Of a stretch of 64,000 nucleotides of DNA, positions 10,921-21,767 are shown one piece after another. Source of the DNA: Bactrocera neohumeralis (taxonomy: Eukaryota; Arthropoda; Insecta; Diptera; Tephritidae). The stretch covers positions 68,170,821 through 68,234,820 of the forward strand of contig NC_065920.1 of assembly GCF_024586455.1 (NCBI RefSeq), written 5' to 3'. The translations under genes were made by a program, and so were the position numbers. A model generated the notes under the pieces. That model did no database searches, was not told the DNA's origin, and saw only the letters and a program-made list of their open reading frames with translations. Within the stretch, counting starts at the first letter, position 1, and each line of letters starts with the position of its first letter.

Positions 10921-12839
10921 TAGAAAAATATTTCGTTTGAAATTTTTTATAGATTTGGGTCGATATTCGCAAAATGATTCAAAGAGCCTACCGACCGACA
11001 TGTTGTTATGTGTCGTGACATATTTTTTACTCAAAATTAGTCTCTTTTGGAGGCTTTCTCTTCAAAGATAAGTCGGAAGTTCCTAAAATTTTATATAAGT
11101 GCGAGGCAATAATATTTAAAAAAAATTTTAGAAGTGGCGTAATAATTATATTATAGCTTTTCATATAATATCTCTAACTAATTGGGTTAGATCGTGTTAA
11201 GTTAAGTGAGGTCATGTTTTATGGTCGATTTTCCATTGGAAGATCACACTAAACCGACACTTTGTCATGCTTGTGTTTCGCCAATATGATAAAAGGTTTT
11301 TAGTCGTTGACATACAAAAAATATCGAAATGTTTTGAAATCGTCATATTTCGAAATATTAAATTCTATTATAATAGTCGCGAGCAAAAGAAGAGCATTCA
11401 AGGTTTTTTCGACACAGAAACGAAAACACAAAATTACAAAATAAAATTCTCAAAAATTCCGTTTAGCGAATTCAAGGTTGCATAAATAAATCTTGGAAAG
11501 TGCAAAAACAAATATCTGGTGGAATACATATGAACATATATACACACCTAAATACAAACAGATCTTCACACATTCATTGCTTTGTCGCGTCAGAGAAATG
11601 TTCTATTTAATGAAAGAGTCGAGTCCACATGCCAATTGGACCAAATGGCGGCGAATTCTCGACAAAGAAACAGTAAAACAATGAAACCGAAATAGAAATT
11701 TTAGCATACAACAACAATAAAGGAGACAACGCAAAAGCGCCAAATGCAAAGTATTTGTGTATTTCTCGGACTGATTGATGGCAGCTTCGTGGCGCGTCAC
11801 GGCGGCCAATTACTATATCAACACCACATAGTCTTCGCTTATTTGCAGTCTTATTTCCCTTATTCTTTACTTTCATGTCTTTTTGCTGGAAAATCGCGAG
11901 TGCTTTTTCACGTCAGACTAATAAGATTTGTGGCAAGAAGCCAAGTGTGAAGAATTCGAAAACGAAAAAGATTTAAATGCGCAGCAAAATGAGGGAAGTA
12001 TCCACGAACGAGACGGGAGAATTGCAGCAGGTGAAGAAAAGTAGCGCTATAAATTATTATGCTCAAAACAAAACAAACGAAAACTTTTAGAGAAGTTGTT
12101 GTAAGACATGCATTTTATAAACAAATAAACAAAAAAGCAATCAGTGGTACGGGAAATTGTAATGATAACGGCAATGGAATTCGAAAGTAATCAAAAGCTG
12201 TTAATAAAGAAATATGAACACAAAAAGATTAACCTAACACATAACAGTAACTGCGAAGCCGAATAAAGGTTAAGAATGAAAAATGAAAGCAAAAAAGAAA
12301 TAAAAAATGAAAAATTAGAAAATAGAAAATTACTAAAGAAAAACTCTAAAAAACTCACTAAGACTCACTGCGATCAGCCGGCTCAGCATTTCCCAAAAGA
12401 CCGCCAAGCCGAAAAGCAATCAGTTGTCTGGAGGAAACACGAAATTAATACATGGCAACTCGCGTAAAAAAATAATAAAATCGAAAAAGGTGTTACTGGC
12501 TTCTTTTTCATGTTTTTGATTGCCAGCAAAGGCTCAAGCAAAGTCAAAATTAATTAATTTGATGTCTGTGTTGTTGTTGTGGTAATTGCAGGCTGTATGT
12601 GTGTATATCCCTAAGATGCGTTGCAGTGTTGCGTTTGTTTGATAGAAAAATGGTTTGAATAATCATAGGCTCATGCAGCACAGTGGTATGGTGGTGATAA
12701 AAAATTGATGAAATTTGGAAAATATTTTTATACGTTTTATTTACAATAAAATATGTTTAAAAAAATTATAAAGGGTATAATAAAAAAATGATAAATGAAA
12801 AATAAAAATAATTTCATATTAAATGTATGTATGTATGTA
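10921..12839. other. No gene seen
   Basis: Long AT-rich tract with no recognised transposon. Short overlapping ORFs at 11493-11950 lie in slightly more GC-rich DNA with no protein motif or splice pattern that I can support. 12276-12467 is a Lys/Asn-rich low-complexity ORF. Likely intron or intergenic DNA. Confidence 0.5.
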
Positions 12840-14440
12840 TATACTTTCGAAGATTACAATTTTTTAATTTTCGAAGTCGATTAACTTTCGAAGTAAGCGC
12901 GGCAATTTCACCATGCCACGAAGTTTTGGAGAAAGTTTTAAAAAACGGAAGCTCTAAAATCGGGCGTTCTAAAATCTGCAAATTTTCGAATATTGTTATT
13001 TTCTCATACCAAATACTTTCGAGATTATTTTCTGAATGTTTTCGAAAATTGAAATATTTAATCTAGAAAATTACAATTTTTTCATATTTCCAGTTTTTTT
13101 TTGAAAATATGCTCATTATATACTTTCAAAAGTTTTGCTTTCGTTATTCTGTGCATGTAGCACAGTGGTATCGTATAGATAAAACATTGTTAAAATTTGG
13201 AAAAAAGTTTTTTTCATTAAAATAAGTTTTTAATAAAAACTATAATATAAAATTTGAAAAAAAAGATAATGAAGCTCTAAAATCGGGCGTAATGAATTTT
13301 GCACATTTTCGAAAATTAATAACTTTCCATATGAAATACTTCCGAGAATGACGGTTTGCGAAATTTAATTTTAAAAAGTATACATTTTGAACTCTCGAAA
13401 TTTATGCTCTCGATATTTATGATTTTCAAAACTTGTTTACGTTGTTATTTCGAAGTCGATTAACTTTCGAAATGCCACGAAGTTCGGAGAAAGTCTTAAA
13501 AAGGTGGGCAGCTTTAAAATCGGTCGTATTGAAATCTATTCATTTTCGAATATTACTATTTTTCAAATCAAATACTTTCGAGAATGACTATTTCTTCATA
13601 TTTCGAAATTCTTTTTTGAAATATATACATAAATTTTGAGCTTTCGAAAATTATGCTTTCGATATTTATACCTACTTATATGCTTTCCAAAACTATTTTA
13701 ATTTGTTATTTCGAAGTTGATTAACTTTAGTGGTCGTGAATATTTCACTGTGCCACAAAGTTCGGAGAAAGTCTTAAATAAACTTCGATGTTGATTTCCG
13801 ATTTCGCCTATTTTCAGTATCTTCTTTTATCGTTCGTGATATGAATTTCAGAAGACAGTCGAAGAATTCCATATTAATATGAAATAATAATATCCAACTC
13901 AATTTATTTTTGAATCGGGCGAAGTTGGGAGAGTCTTAACAATTTGGATGTTCATTTCCAACTTTGTCTATTTCAAATATCTTTTCACATATTGCAAGAT
14001 ATTAAACACAAAAGACAGCAGAAGATTTGCTCTTTCTTGGTAGCTGCCTCAGAAAAATAATATCCAAATTAATTTACTTTCGAAATGGGCCAAGTTCGGA
14101 GACTTTTAAAAAAACTGGATGTTTATTTCCGACTTCGACTATTTCCAATATCTTCACATAGTCCACGATATTAATCTCAGAAGACAGCCGACGATTCACA
14201 TATTAGTATTAGGTGAAATATAATTATTTTATGACCACTTTGTTGGTAGTTGTCTCAGTATAGTAATATCTACCATGTATTACTTTCGAAGTGGGTGAAG
14301 TTCGGAGAGTCTTAGAAGATCTGGTTGTTTGTTTCTGACTTCGAATATTTTCAATATCTTTCCACAAAGTCCAAGATATTAATCTCAGAAGATAGTTGAG
14401 GATTTCCATAATATTATGTGAGATAGGCCTACCCTTGTCA
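12840..14440. repeat. Degenerate satellite-like tandem repeats
   Basis: Imperfect repeats carry TTTCGAAGTCGATTAACTTT and a box like AAGTTCGGAGAAAGTCTTAA. The first half (about 12840-13740) holds longer units. The second half has at least four units whose boxes start at about 13760, 13924, 14094 and 14300, i.e. spacings of about 164, 170 and 206 bp. Units also share ATATTAATCTCAGAAGAC. No coding potential. A mariner abuts the right edge. Confidence 0.7.
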
Positions 14441-14474
14441 ATTCATGGTAGCTTCCTCAGATTCCTTGATTTCG

Positions 14475-14985
14475 GCAGGCAAGATAATGGCGTCCATATT
14501 TTTGAATGCGCGTAGAATTTCTATTGACTATTTTGAAAAAAGTAAGAACATCACCAGCGACTATTACAAAGCACTATTGAATCTTTTGAAGGACGAAATC
14601 TCCGAAAAACGGCCGCATTTGAAGAAAAAGAAGGTGCTGCTTCACCAAGACAATGCACCGCGCCACAAGTCAGTAAAAACAATGGCAAAAATCCATGAAT
14701 TGGCCTTCGAATTGCTTGCGTATCCACCATTTCTTCATACCTGGCCCCCGCGACTATTTCCTGTTCTCAGGCCTCAAAAGAATGTTCACTGTGAAGAAAT
14801 TTTCGCAGAATGAAGAGGTGAATGGCGAAACTAAGGCCTATTTTGAAGCAAAAGACAACTCGTACTACAAAAATGGTGTCAAAAAGTTGGAGGATCGCTA
14901 TAAGCAGTGTAACTTCCATGAAAGGAACTATGTTGAATAAGAAAAATGAATTTCGCCAAAGAAATGGACAGGGACTTTTCAATTG
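14475..14985 (+). mobile_element. Mariner (DD34D), catalytic half
   Basis: Starts inside the transposase at SAGKIMAS and reads through IDYFEKSKNITSDYYKALLN, RPHLKKKKVLLHQDNAPRH and KTMAKIHELAFELL. A frameshift near 14745 leads to DYFLFSGLKRMFTVKKFSQ, EAYFEAKDNSYY-like sequence and a natural C-terminus (ERNYVE) with stop at about 14938. The HQD aspartate and the final aspartate (PPRD) are 34 residues apart, so DD34D. The usual PYSPDLAPSD is eroded to HTWPPRD. The 5' half is missing. Same subfamily as the relict at 37125-37725. Confidence 0.85.
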
Positions 14986-15985
14986 TTAAATATAGATAAA
15001 GGGAAAGTCATGGCTAAATGAATCTTCGACATTTTTTTCATGGTGTTGCAAACTTTGTATCAACCAAATTTTAGTTAGTTTATAAGCGATCATATAACAC
15101 TGTGGGCTGCACTGATTTGAAAGTAAATCAGATTTATCATTTTTGTTTTTAGTTTCTGGAGCTTTTCGGAGTTTGGAAATGTATACTACATTGAGTGCAT
15201 TCTTGATAAACTATAATAATTTTTCTAAAATTTTCTGAAGCATATTTTTGTCGTATAAATTCTAATATTTTTTCCATAGACGATAATTTGGTAAGAATTA
15301 TGTTTGTTCTCTTCTTCTACTATTCTCTTAACTAAACTTTTCAATGGTTTAACTTTGACTTTACTGTCTAAAAATAATAACATCTCTAGTTATAACCTCA
15401 AAAAGCAGAACTCGAATTTCAATAATAAATAGTTAAAAAAAAATTGCAAAAAAATCTAGCTCAGCTGTTTTTATTGCGCATTTCCGGTGAAACTCTTCTA
15501 GTTACAGCAGAGTCGACTTGATTAGTATTCATAATTAATAATTGCACAGTATTACGTCATCTTCGTCACGAACGCAGCGCGAGGCCCACAATTCAGCGCA
15601 TTGCATTCTCGTTACCCAATGCTCTAGCAGCTAGAATCTAGCTTGAAAAGAATCATAGTGAAGCACCTAAAGTATGTCTCCAACTAAACGCAACAGTTGG
15701 TAATGCATTCATTACTTAATTGCTAATAAAATAACCGTAAAGCTGCTGACTTCGTGGAAATCGATTAGATCATTTAAGAACCAATAAAAAGAGCATCATA
15801 TGTATTGTTTGGTTTTCTAATGGCATACTTACTTTATGGAGACTGGTTATGAATTTATAAATAGAGACAAGGTATAAAGTATAGAACAAAATTTCTTTGA
15901 TATAGAGATTATATTCAAGAGCAAGATATGAAGAATCACGAGCAATTAAAAAGGTGTGATTATGATAATTCTCTGACATAATAAC
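14986..15985. other. No gene seen
   Basis: AT-rich DNA after the mariner 3' end. A slightly GC-richer piece lies at 15560-15680. No ORF with recognisable motifs and no RNA gene seen. Confidence 0.5.
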
Positions 15986-16373
15986 ATGTCTCATATTTTT
16001 TCCGTATGTATTATCGAAATCTATATTCAAGACTATAGGAACATGATCGGAATACTAACTGGTTACTGTCTGGTGGGGACACACGCCCGTAGAATGGCAT
16101 TGACAAATCGAGAAGATTTCAGGAAATGTCTAGAGCAAGTCACCAGAAAAACAATGGAGCATCTCTTGTACACTTATCCCGCATTGGCAAGACTATACAT
16201 TGGAGGAGGTGTCGATAGGCCACAGAGTCTGTTAAAATTAGTGTCAAGCGCAGGCTTCCTAAAGGATGACTACTCCTTATGAACCAAGTAACTGAACTTC
16301 ATCTGGCATTGCAAAGGATCAAAACTGGTCTAAGCGTGGTTCATTGACCTACCAGATTAACCCAACCTAACCT
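15986..16373 (+). mobile_element. LINE 3' end (non-LTR retrotransposon)
   Basis: The reading frame ending at 16282 has MIGILTGYCLVGTHARRMAL, then a degraded zinc-knuckle region (KCLEQVTRKTMEHLLYTYPALAR) and FLKDDYSL before the stop. This is the C-terminus that follows RNase H in Jockey/I-type elements. The first Cys pair of the knuckle is lost. The 3' tail ends in AACCCAACCTAACCT. The 5' truncation is typical of incomplete reverse transcription. Confidence 0.75.
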
Positions 16374-16589
16374 ATATCCTTTCCCTTATACAATCAACAC
16401 TACAATTAATACTGTAATGGAATCTAAAGGTTTCTATCAGTTCATGTTCTGCCATAACAAGAAATTTCCACAGGCACAACCCTTGATTTATTAGGATCCT
16501 CAACGTTCTATTAGAACAGGATGCTTTTATCGTTTAAATGTTATATGTTATTTTCATTGTTATACTAACTGCACAAATTTGATCTGAAC
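16374..16589. other. No gene seen
   Basis: Short AT-rich spacer between a LINE 3' end and a mariner relict. Confidence 0.4.
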
Positions 16590-17360
16590 TCTTAGCCAAT
16601 ACAAGCATGTGAATGCTTAATTAAATTTTTAGGCTTGTTATACCTATACCTGTATGCTTCGGCTGGGATGGCCTTTAGAACTTTCAGTGCATTTTGGTTT
16701 CTTCGGTTTCGGCTCATTTTTGGAGCGCCATTCCCTAAATTGTTGAAAATTTTCGACGTTATATTCAGACGTGGATTTGAGCCGTCACTAATAAAGGTGC
16801 GTGTGATGAATGTAGTCGGATACTCAGCTTTATTGTCAAGCATCTCTTTTGCGACCTCTACTCGCCTTCGTTTTTGCCAAAGGTTCAGATTTTTGGTACG
16901 GATCTATCACAGATACACTTCGTATCCAAAATATTAACCAAAATGATTGATTCGATCCATTAGAGATGTTGAGATCCTCTGCTATCCCTCTGTTGCCAAG
17001 CCGACGATTTTCAAGCAACGCGTCATTAAGTTTTACTAAGTCATCGCCATTTAATGGAGGTAGAGGGCGACTAGTAAGAGACGATGCTCTTCGATGACCT
17101 CACAATCTTTAGTAAATGTTTTGTGCCACTCAAAGACTCGTGTTCGTGAAAATGTATACTCTGAAAAACATTTTTCCAACATTATCAACTATTCCGTAGC
17201 CGTGATTCATTATCTTTTTCCCATGGTTAAACAAACAAACTTTTCTCGTCGTAAACAAACAACTGTCAAACCTCCACTCATTGACATATGGAGATCAAAT
17301 TTCACATCAACATAAAAAACTTGTAAATTTAGGAAAAATTGTGTACCTATTCGGATCTAA
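16590..17360 (-). mobile_element. Mariner (DD34D) relict with internal deletion
   Basis: On the minus strand the order is: 5' leader (17360-17230), N-terminus with NHGYGIVDNVGKMFF (about 17205), NRRLGNRGIAEDLNISNGS, VEVAKEMLDNKAE, and a frameshifted first catalytic region (EYNVENFQQFREWRSKNEPK). It then jumps straight to the C-terminal ALKAIPAEAY and HACIG. The second and third catalytic blocks are deleted. The 5' terminus lies at the edge of the 69-bp array at 17361-17700. Confidence 0.8.
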
Positions 17361-17700
17361 GACCAGTCCGGATCAAATTTGATCATATGGTATATTAGTC
17401 GCAACAATAGCAGTGATGAGTTCTAAATGGACCAGTCCGGATTAAAATGGATCATATGGTATATTCGCAACAATAGCAGTGTTGAGTTCTAAATTGACCA
17501 GTCTGGATCAAATTTGATCCTATGGTATATTAGTCGCAACAATAGCAGTGTTGAGTTCTAAATTGACCAGTCTGGATCAAATTTGATCATATGGTATATT
17601 AGTCGCAACAATAGCAGTGTTGAGTTCTAAATGGACCAGTCCGGATCAAATTTGATCATATGGTATATTAGTCGCAACAATAGCAGTGTTAAGTTCTAGT
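17361..17700. repeat. Five tandem 69-bp units carrying a mariner terminus
   Basis: Units start at 17361, 17430, 17496, 17565 and 17634 with GACCAGTCYGGATCAAATTT. Each contains GATCATATGGTATAT, which in reverse complement is the mariner 5' end, plus about 39 bp of ATTAGTCGCAACAATAGCAG and flanking bases. Period is 69 bp, except 66 bp where three bases are lost in unit 2. Copies are very similar, which suggests fairly recent amplification. Confidence 0.9.
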
Positions 17701-17838
17701 TAGAAACCGTCGATAAAGTAAGGCCTGTGGAAGTTTTCTTAGAATACAAGCAAAGAAAAAAGCAATTTCATTCAAAAAGTCAAAAATATCAGCACTGTAT
17801 GTTGGAAGATAGATCGAACTAATGAAGACTCGCTCATA

Positions 17839-17930
17839 ACGGGTAATCTAAGTAGAGGTATTTTTTTCAATCGCCCTTTTTTCAGATCACGCTTCAGTCG
17901 TGTCAAGCTTCCTATTATTTGTAAGAGATA
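17839..17930 (+). mobile_element. Solo 5' end of a rosa-type mariner
   Basis: Begins ACGGGTAATCTAAGTAGAGG right after a TA and continues to CACGCTTCAGTCGTGTCAAG. Both blocks align with the first ~60 bp of the element at 9984 (ACGGATGATCCAAGTGTAGG; CGCGCGTCAGTCATGCCAAG). No transposase follows. Confidence 0.65.
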
Positions 17931-19154
17931 ATCTTCAAAAAATATATGCCAAAGAATGCTCTGTCGAATGATAAATCTCGAACCTCGAAATCAAACATAT
18001 ATTTGAAGGGCAAGAGAAATTTGCCCCAGCTTAGACAGTAGTGTGCTATCAAGCAGGTTTTACTTACTACAAATTTTACTCGGTAGTAAATATTTTTTGT
18101 TCGATCGAGAGTTCCTCTCTGAAATAGCAAAGATTTTTGAATATCTTTGATCTTAATATTACTTCAAAGAGTCAGAAGTAATGGGTCGATATTTGTCAAA
18201 ACTGGCTTTCTTTCAAAAGGTTACCTAAAATATTTCCTCTTTTTTCGATTTTATGCCAAATGTTCCCTATACTAAGGTCCAAACAAAAAAAAATAAAAAT
18301 TAAAATTAAATCTTGAAAATTTCTCAAAGTTGAATTTCGAAATTCCCAACAGCGATTTTCATTTCAATTGTCCGTAAACGCTGAAGTTCACGCTGGTCAT
18401 TAAGTGGCAAGAAAGCCGTGATCTTGGCACTTGAAAGTCAGCGTGCATGTGTTTTTATCAAAACAACAACAATAAACATTGTTATGAAGTAGCGCTGCTG
18501 CAATAATAAACAATCTGGATGAAAATCTTGAGTGCAAACGAGTTGAGTTCGGGAACAAGGTGCGTGGGCGTGTGGCATATGCCGCTCTTATATGTACACA
18601 CACACACATAAGTATGCACCTATATATATGAATGTCTGTGTCGGTTAACAGACAAGTGTGGCAAGCTTCCTGCAGTGGTCGGCACTTGAGCTCCCCACCA
18701 GCAACCACACCCACGCCCACTCTCGGCGAACAATGCATCAGCTCAGTCAGCTGCAAATAGAATTAATGGCAGACTTATGGAAATGCATTCCATCTGTTTA
18801 AGTGTGTGTGTGTGTGTTTATGGCTGTGTGGCAGCATATCTATATGGCAGCGCTGTAAAAAAGGCATCAACGGAAGTCCATGGTAAAAAGCTACTAAACA
18901 AACATTTGTGAACAAAGAAATTTTCAGTTTGTGTTTTTTGTTGTTTTTCTTTTTTCTGCAATAATAAATGCTAACCAAATAAATTAGCAAAGTAATTAAA
19001 GTTGAAATGTTGCAGATGTGAATAAACTTTGATTCGTTGCTGTTGGTACAAATTGTAACATGCATTTATAGCACGAACATACCCAGTAGGAAATGGTAAG
19101 GACTTTGGAATTGATTGGTATAAGTACTGTGAAATAAAAAATATAAAACAGAAA
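17931..19154. other. No gene seen; CA/GT microsatellites
   Basis: AT-rich at first, then a more GC-rich stretch (about 18400-18850) with (CA)n near 18597-18610 and (GT)n near 18801-18817. The ORF 18400-18756 on the minus strand shows no motif. Possibly regulatory intron DNA, but nothing specific is visible. Confidence 0.5.
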
Positions 19155-19470
19155 AACCGTTAAGCTCGACTGCACTGAAGCAATAATACCTTTCACATGC
19201 GCATTTCTTATAGCATGAAAGGGTATAAAGAGTATTTTATCTTGATTTTGATCGATTACTTTGTATGGCAGCTATATAAGTCCGATCTAAAAATATCCGA
19301 CACTGTAGTGCTGGTAGGCAACAATCTATGACGAGTTTCGTGAAGATATTCGTCAAATGAAAACTTTTCTGCAAGCGCTTGTTTCCGATTGTTCAGTTTG
19401 TATGGCGATAATGTATGACAAACTTTGAAGATATCGACCTTCTTCTTCTTGAGAAAACGCTGCATTGGTA
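19155..19470 (+). repeat. Dispersed repeat, family 1 (partial copy)
   Basis: Starts AAGCTCGACTGCACTGAAGC, then ATACCTTTCACATGCGCATT, then the TATGGCAGCTATATAAGTCC module and a GTCAAATGAAAA module. Shorter than the copies at 5143 and 39715. Confidence 0.65.
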
Positions 19471-19689
19471 TAAAGACTAACTGAAGACAGATGCCGTGGT
19501 TTCAGAAAACTGATCATTTATTATATATCTTATTTATGGCTTTATTCTTCACTTTGGCGGTGCGTATTTTGAACAATCGACCATAAGGAATATGAAGAGG
19601 TTAACAGTTAGGAATTCCTCAAACTTTCTGAGGATTTTAATATAATAAACAGCTGATTCAACTGACATCCTGTAAAATTTTCAATTAGA

Positions 19690-19990
19690 TCTCCTACAAC
19701 CATTGAAATATGGACTTTGCTGACGGCGAAGAGCTCACTAGATCTCTTATGCTTTACCCTGGGTCAGAAGAAACTTGCGATTGCAAAGTTGTTAGTACTT
19801 GACTCACCCCTGCTATGCTGGTCTGAGATCCAACCATGCAGTAGTTACCGTAAGAAGTCAACGGACCTCATTTCCGTTATCATAATGCAATTAGTGGGAC
19901 TGAAGTACCTTACTTAGAAAGCTCACAAGCTTTGCAGCTTTCTGTTAGGAACCCAAATCAGTTTAAACATATTGTAAGTCGATGTCAGAG
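19690..19990 (-). mobile_element. LINE remnant (related to 42050-42700)
   Basis: Aligns by eye with the minus-strand LINE at 42250-42550: GGCGAAGAGCTCACTAGATC here against GGCGAAGAGTTCTCTAGATC there, with the same order of downstream blocks. It covers the segment between RNase H and the zinc knuckle. Too eroded to translate reliably. Confidence 0.45.
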
Positions 19991-20399
19991 TTGAGAATTC
20001 TGAAACATATATGTATGTGTCAACTCTCCTTAGCTGGCTTTTATACCGCCTCCAAAAGTCGTTATAACTAGAGGTCGTCATCTGAAAGCCTGATTAAACC
20101 AAGACCAAAACAAGTCTTACTTAAGAAGCTGCGCAGGGAGTTTCAACCTTTATGGCGACCACTGAGGCAGTGGTCGAAATGAACTGACGCAATGTGTGAA
20201 GAAAACTATCTGAAATCTTTTATTGGCATTTATAACGTTAATCCACTATTTTGAATCCATCGAAGGAGGATGCATGTTATAACGTCCAACTTCTAAAGTA
20301 TTTTTATTTGAAGATATGGCAATTTGGAAAATTCTAAAGAAGGTCGAGCATTTGAAGTTATATGGTCTTGGATCATGATAATTAACACATCCGTCAATT

Positions 20400-20665
20400 C
20401 TGTATCTGAGCGCGCAAGATGATGCAGAGGCATGGACGATGACAACATCTGAGTCGACGTTACGAGTTTTTGAGAGAAAGGTTCTGCGGAAGATTTAAGG
20501 TTCTTTGGGCATTTTCCGTTGGAAAATCAGGTGGAGAAGGACCTAGCTACACTTGGAATCTTCAATTGGTGCCAAACATCGAAAAAGAAGAACGACTGGC
20601 GCGCTGTTTTAAACTCGGCTATAACCACGGTGTATACGCCAATAAAGAAGAAGAAAAGTTATATT
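20400..20665 (+). mobile_element. RTE-like LINE tail with internal deletion
   Basis: Encodes AEAWTMTTSESTLRVFERKV plus LRKI, then after a frameshift QVEKDLATLGIFNWCQTSKK and DWRAVLNSAITTVY. In complete relatives these two blocks flank the RLRWLGHVVRMDE region, which is missing here but present at 6966-7170. The last block is the usual C-terminus. Dead copy. Confidence 0.7.
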
Positions 20666-21767
20666 TTTTTCAAGATGTTCTAACGGTAAACTACAAGTAT
20701 GTAAGAGTTCTCGCCAGAAAGACGATGAAAGATTTTCACCTTTATTTTGTTAGAAATAACGGATAGTGAAAGAATTTGAGCTAGTCTGGGGCTGTAAAAC
20801 TGATCTTATTGCTCTCGCTCGCAAGATGGAAGGTAAGAAGTGTCGCACGGAAGTCTTTCCCTACAAGGTTGACTAAAAACTATCGTTTGCTTGAAATAAT
20901 AAGAAATAAAGTCAACTAGCACTTCTCAGGGCTAATGAACTGCAAGCTACGTGAGCATTATCCAGCTGTCAAAAGGCGTGACAGCGACAGAAGGGCGCCA
21001 GGAATTGGAGAAAGTAACAGGAAATGTGATTTGTGTCGCAAATCGAAAAAAGAAAAAGAAAACAACAACAAATGCCTGATTTGTGTTTGCAAGTACTTTG
21101 GCAGTTGCGAGGGAACTTTTGCAACTACGAGTGCATAAGGATGTTTGTATAACTGTTTGTGTGTGTGTTCGTGTGGCTGAGAATGTGGCCTGTCGCGTAG
21201 TCTATATCTGTATTTAATCGCTTTGGCTGGTAATTACCCGCGCACGATGCAATTTACTAAGTCAAAACATTTTCCACTACAATGCGATTGCCAACAATGT
21301 AATGCAACTATTTGCTGCATTGTTGTTGTTGCTGCTTGCAGTGTTTGTTGCAATTTTCCGCAAGCACAACACAACCGTAAACGGCAAGACGCCAACAGCT
21401 GCTGAAGATGAAGCCAAAAACGGTGACGGTGACGGCAAAAAGCCGCTTAACAAAATGAGGCTAAGAAAACTGGAATCTGTGATTGCTTGTGTGTGTGTGC
21501 AACGCTGTGTGTGCGCTTGCGCTCGCTTGTTGCGGTGCTCCAATTCTCTACACATTTTCTTTGAAGCTGCGGCATTTGAAGCGCATTGATTGCATTTGTT
21601 GGTTATGGTGTTTAGTTGTTGTTGTTGTTGCTGTTGTTTTTTGTGCTATTGTAAACCTGTTGCCGTTGTCAGCGGTGATATAATAATTTTAGCCAGCAGA
21701 CACACACACATACAAATATATGTATATTTAACTTTTTATATTATATTCTTAATATATTGTGTATTAT
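20666..21767. other. No gene seen; GC-richer intronic DNA
   Basis: From about 20930 to 21700 the sequence is GC-richer, with TTGTTGTTG, GTGTGTGTG and GACGGTGACGG simple repeats. These give many short overlapping ORFs on both strands with low-complexity translations. No conserved domain or exon with good splice sites recognised. Confidence 0.5.

Noticed and set aside
17361..17700. Regular short repeats resembling a CRISPR array
   Set aside because: Units are contiguous 69-bp copies without unique spacers, and the context is a fly genome with a mariner end in each unit.
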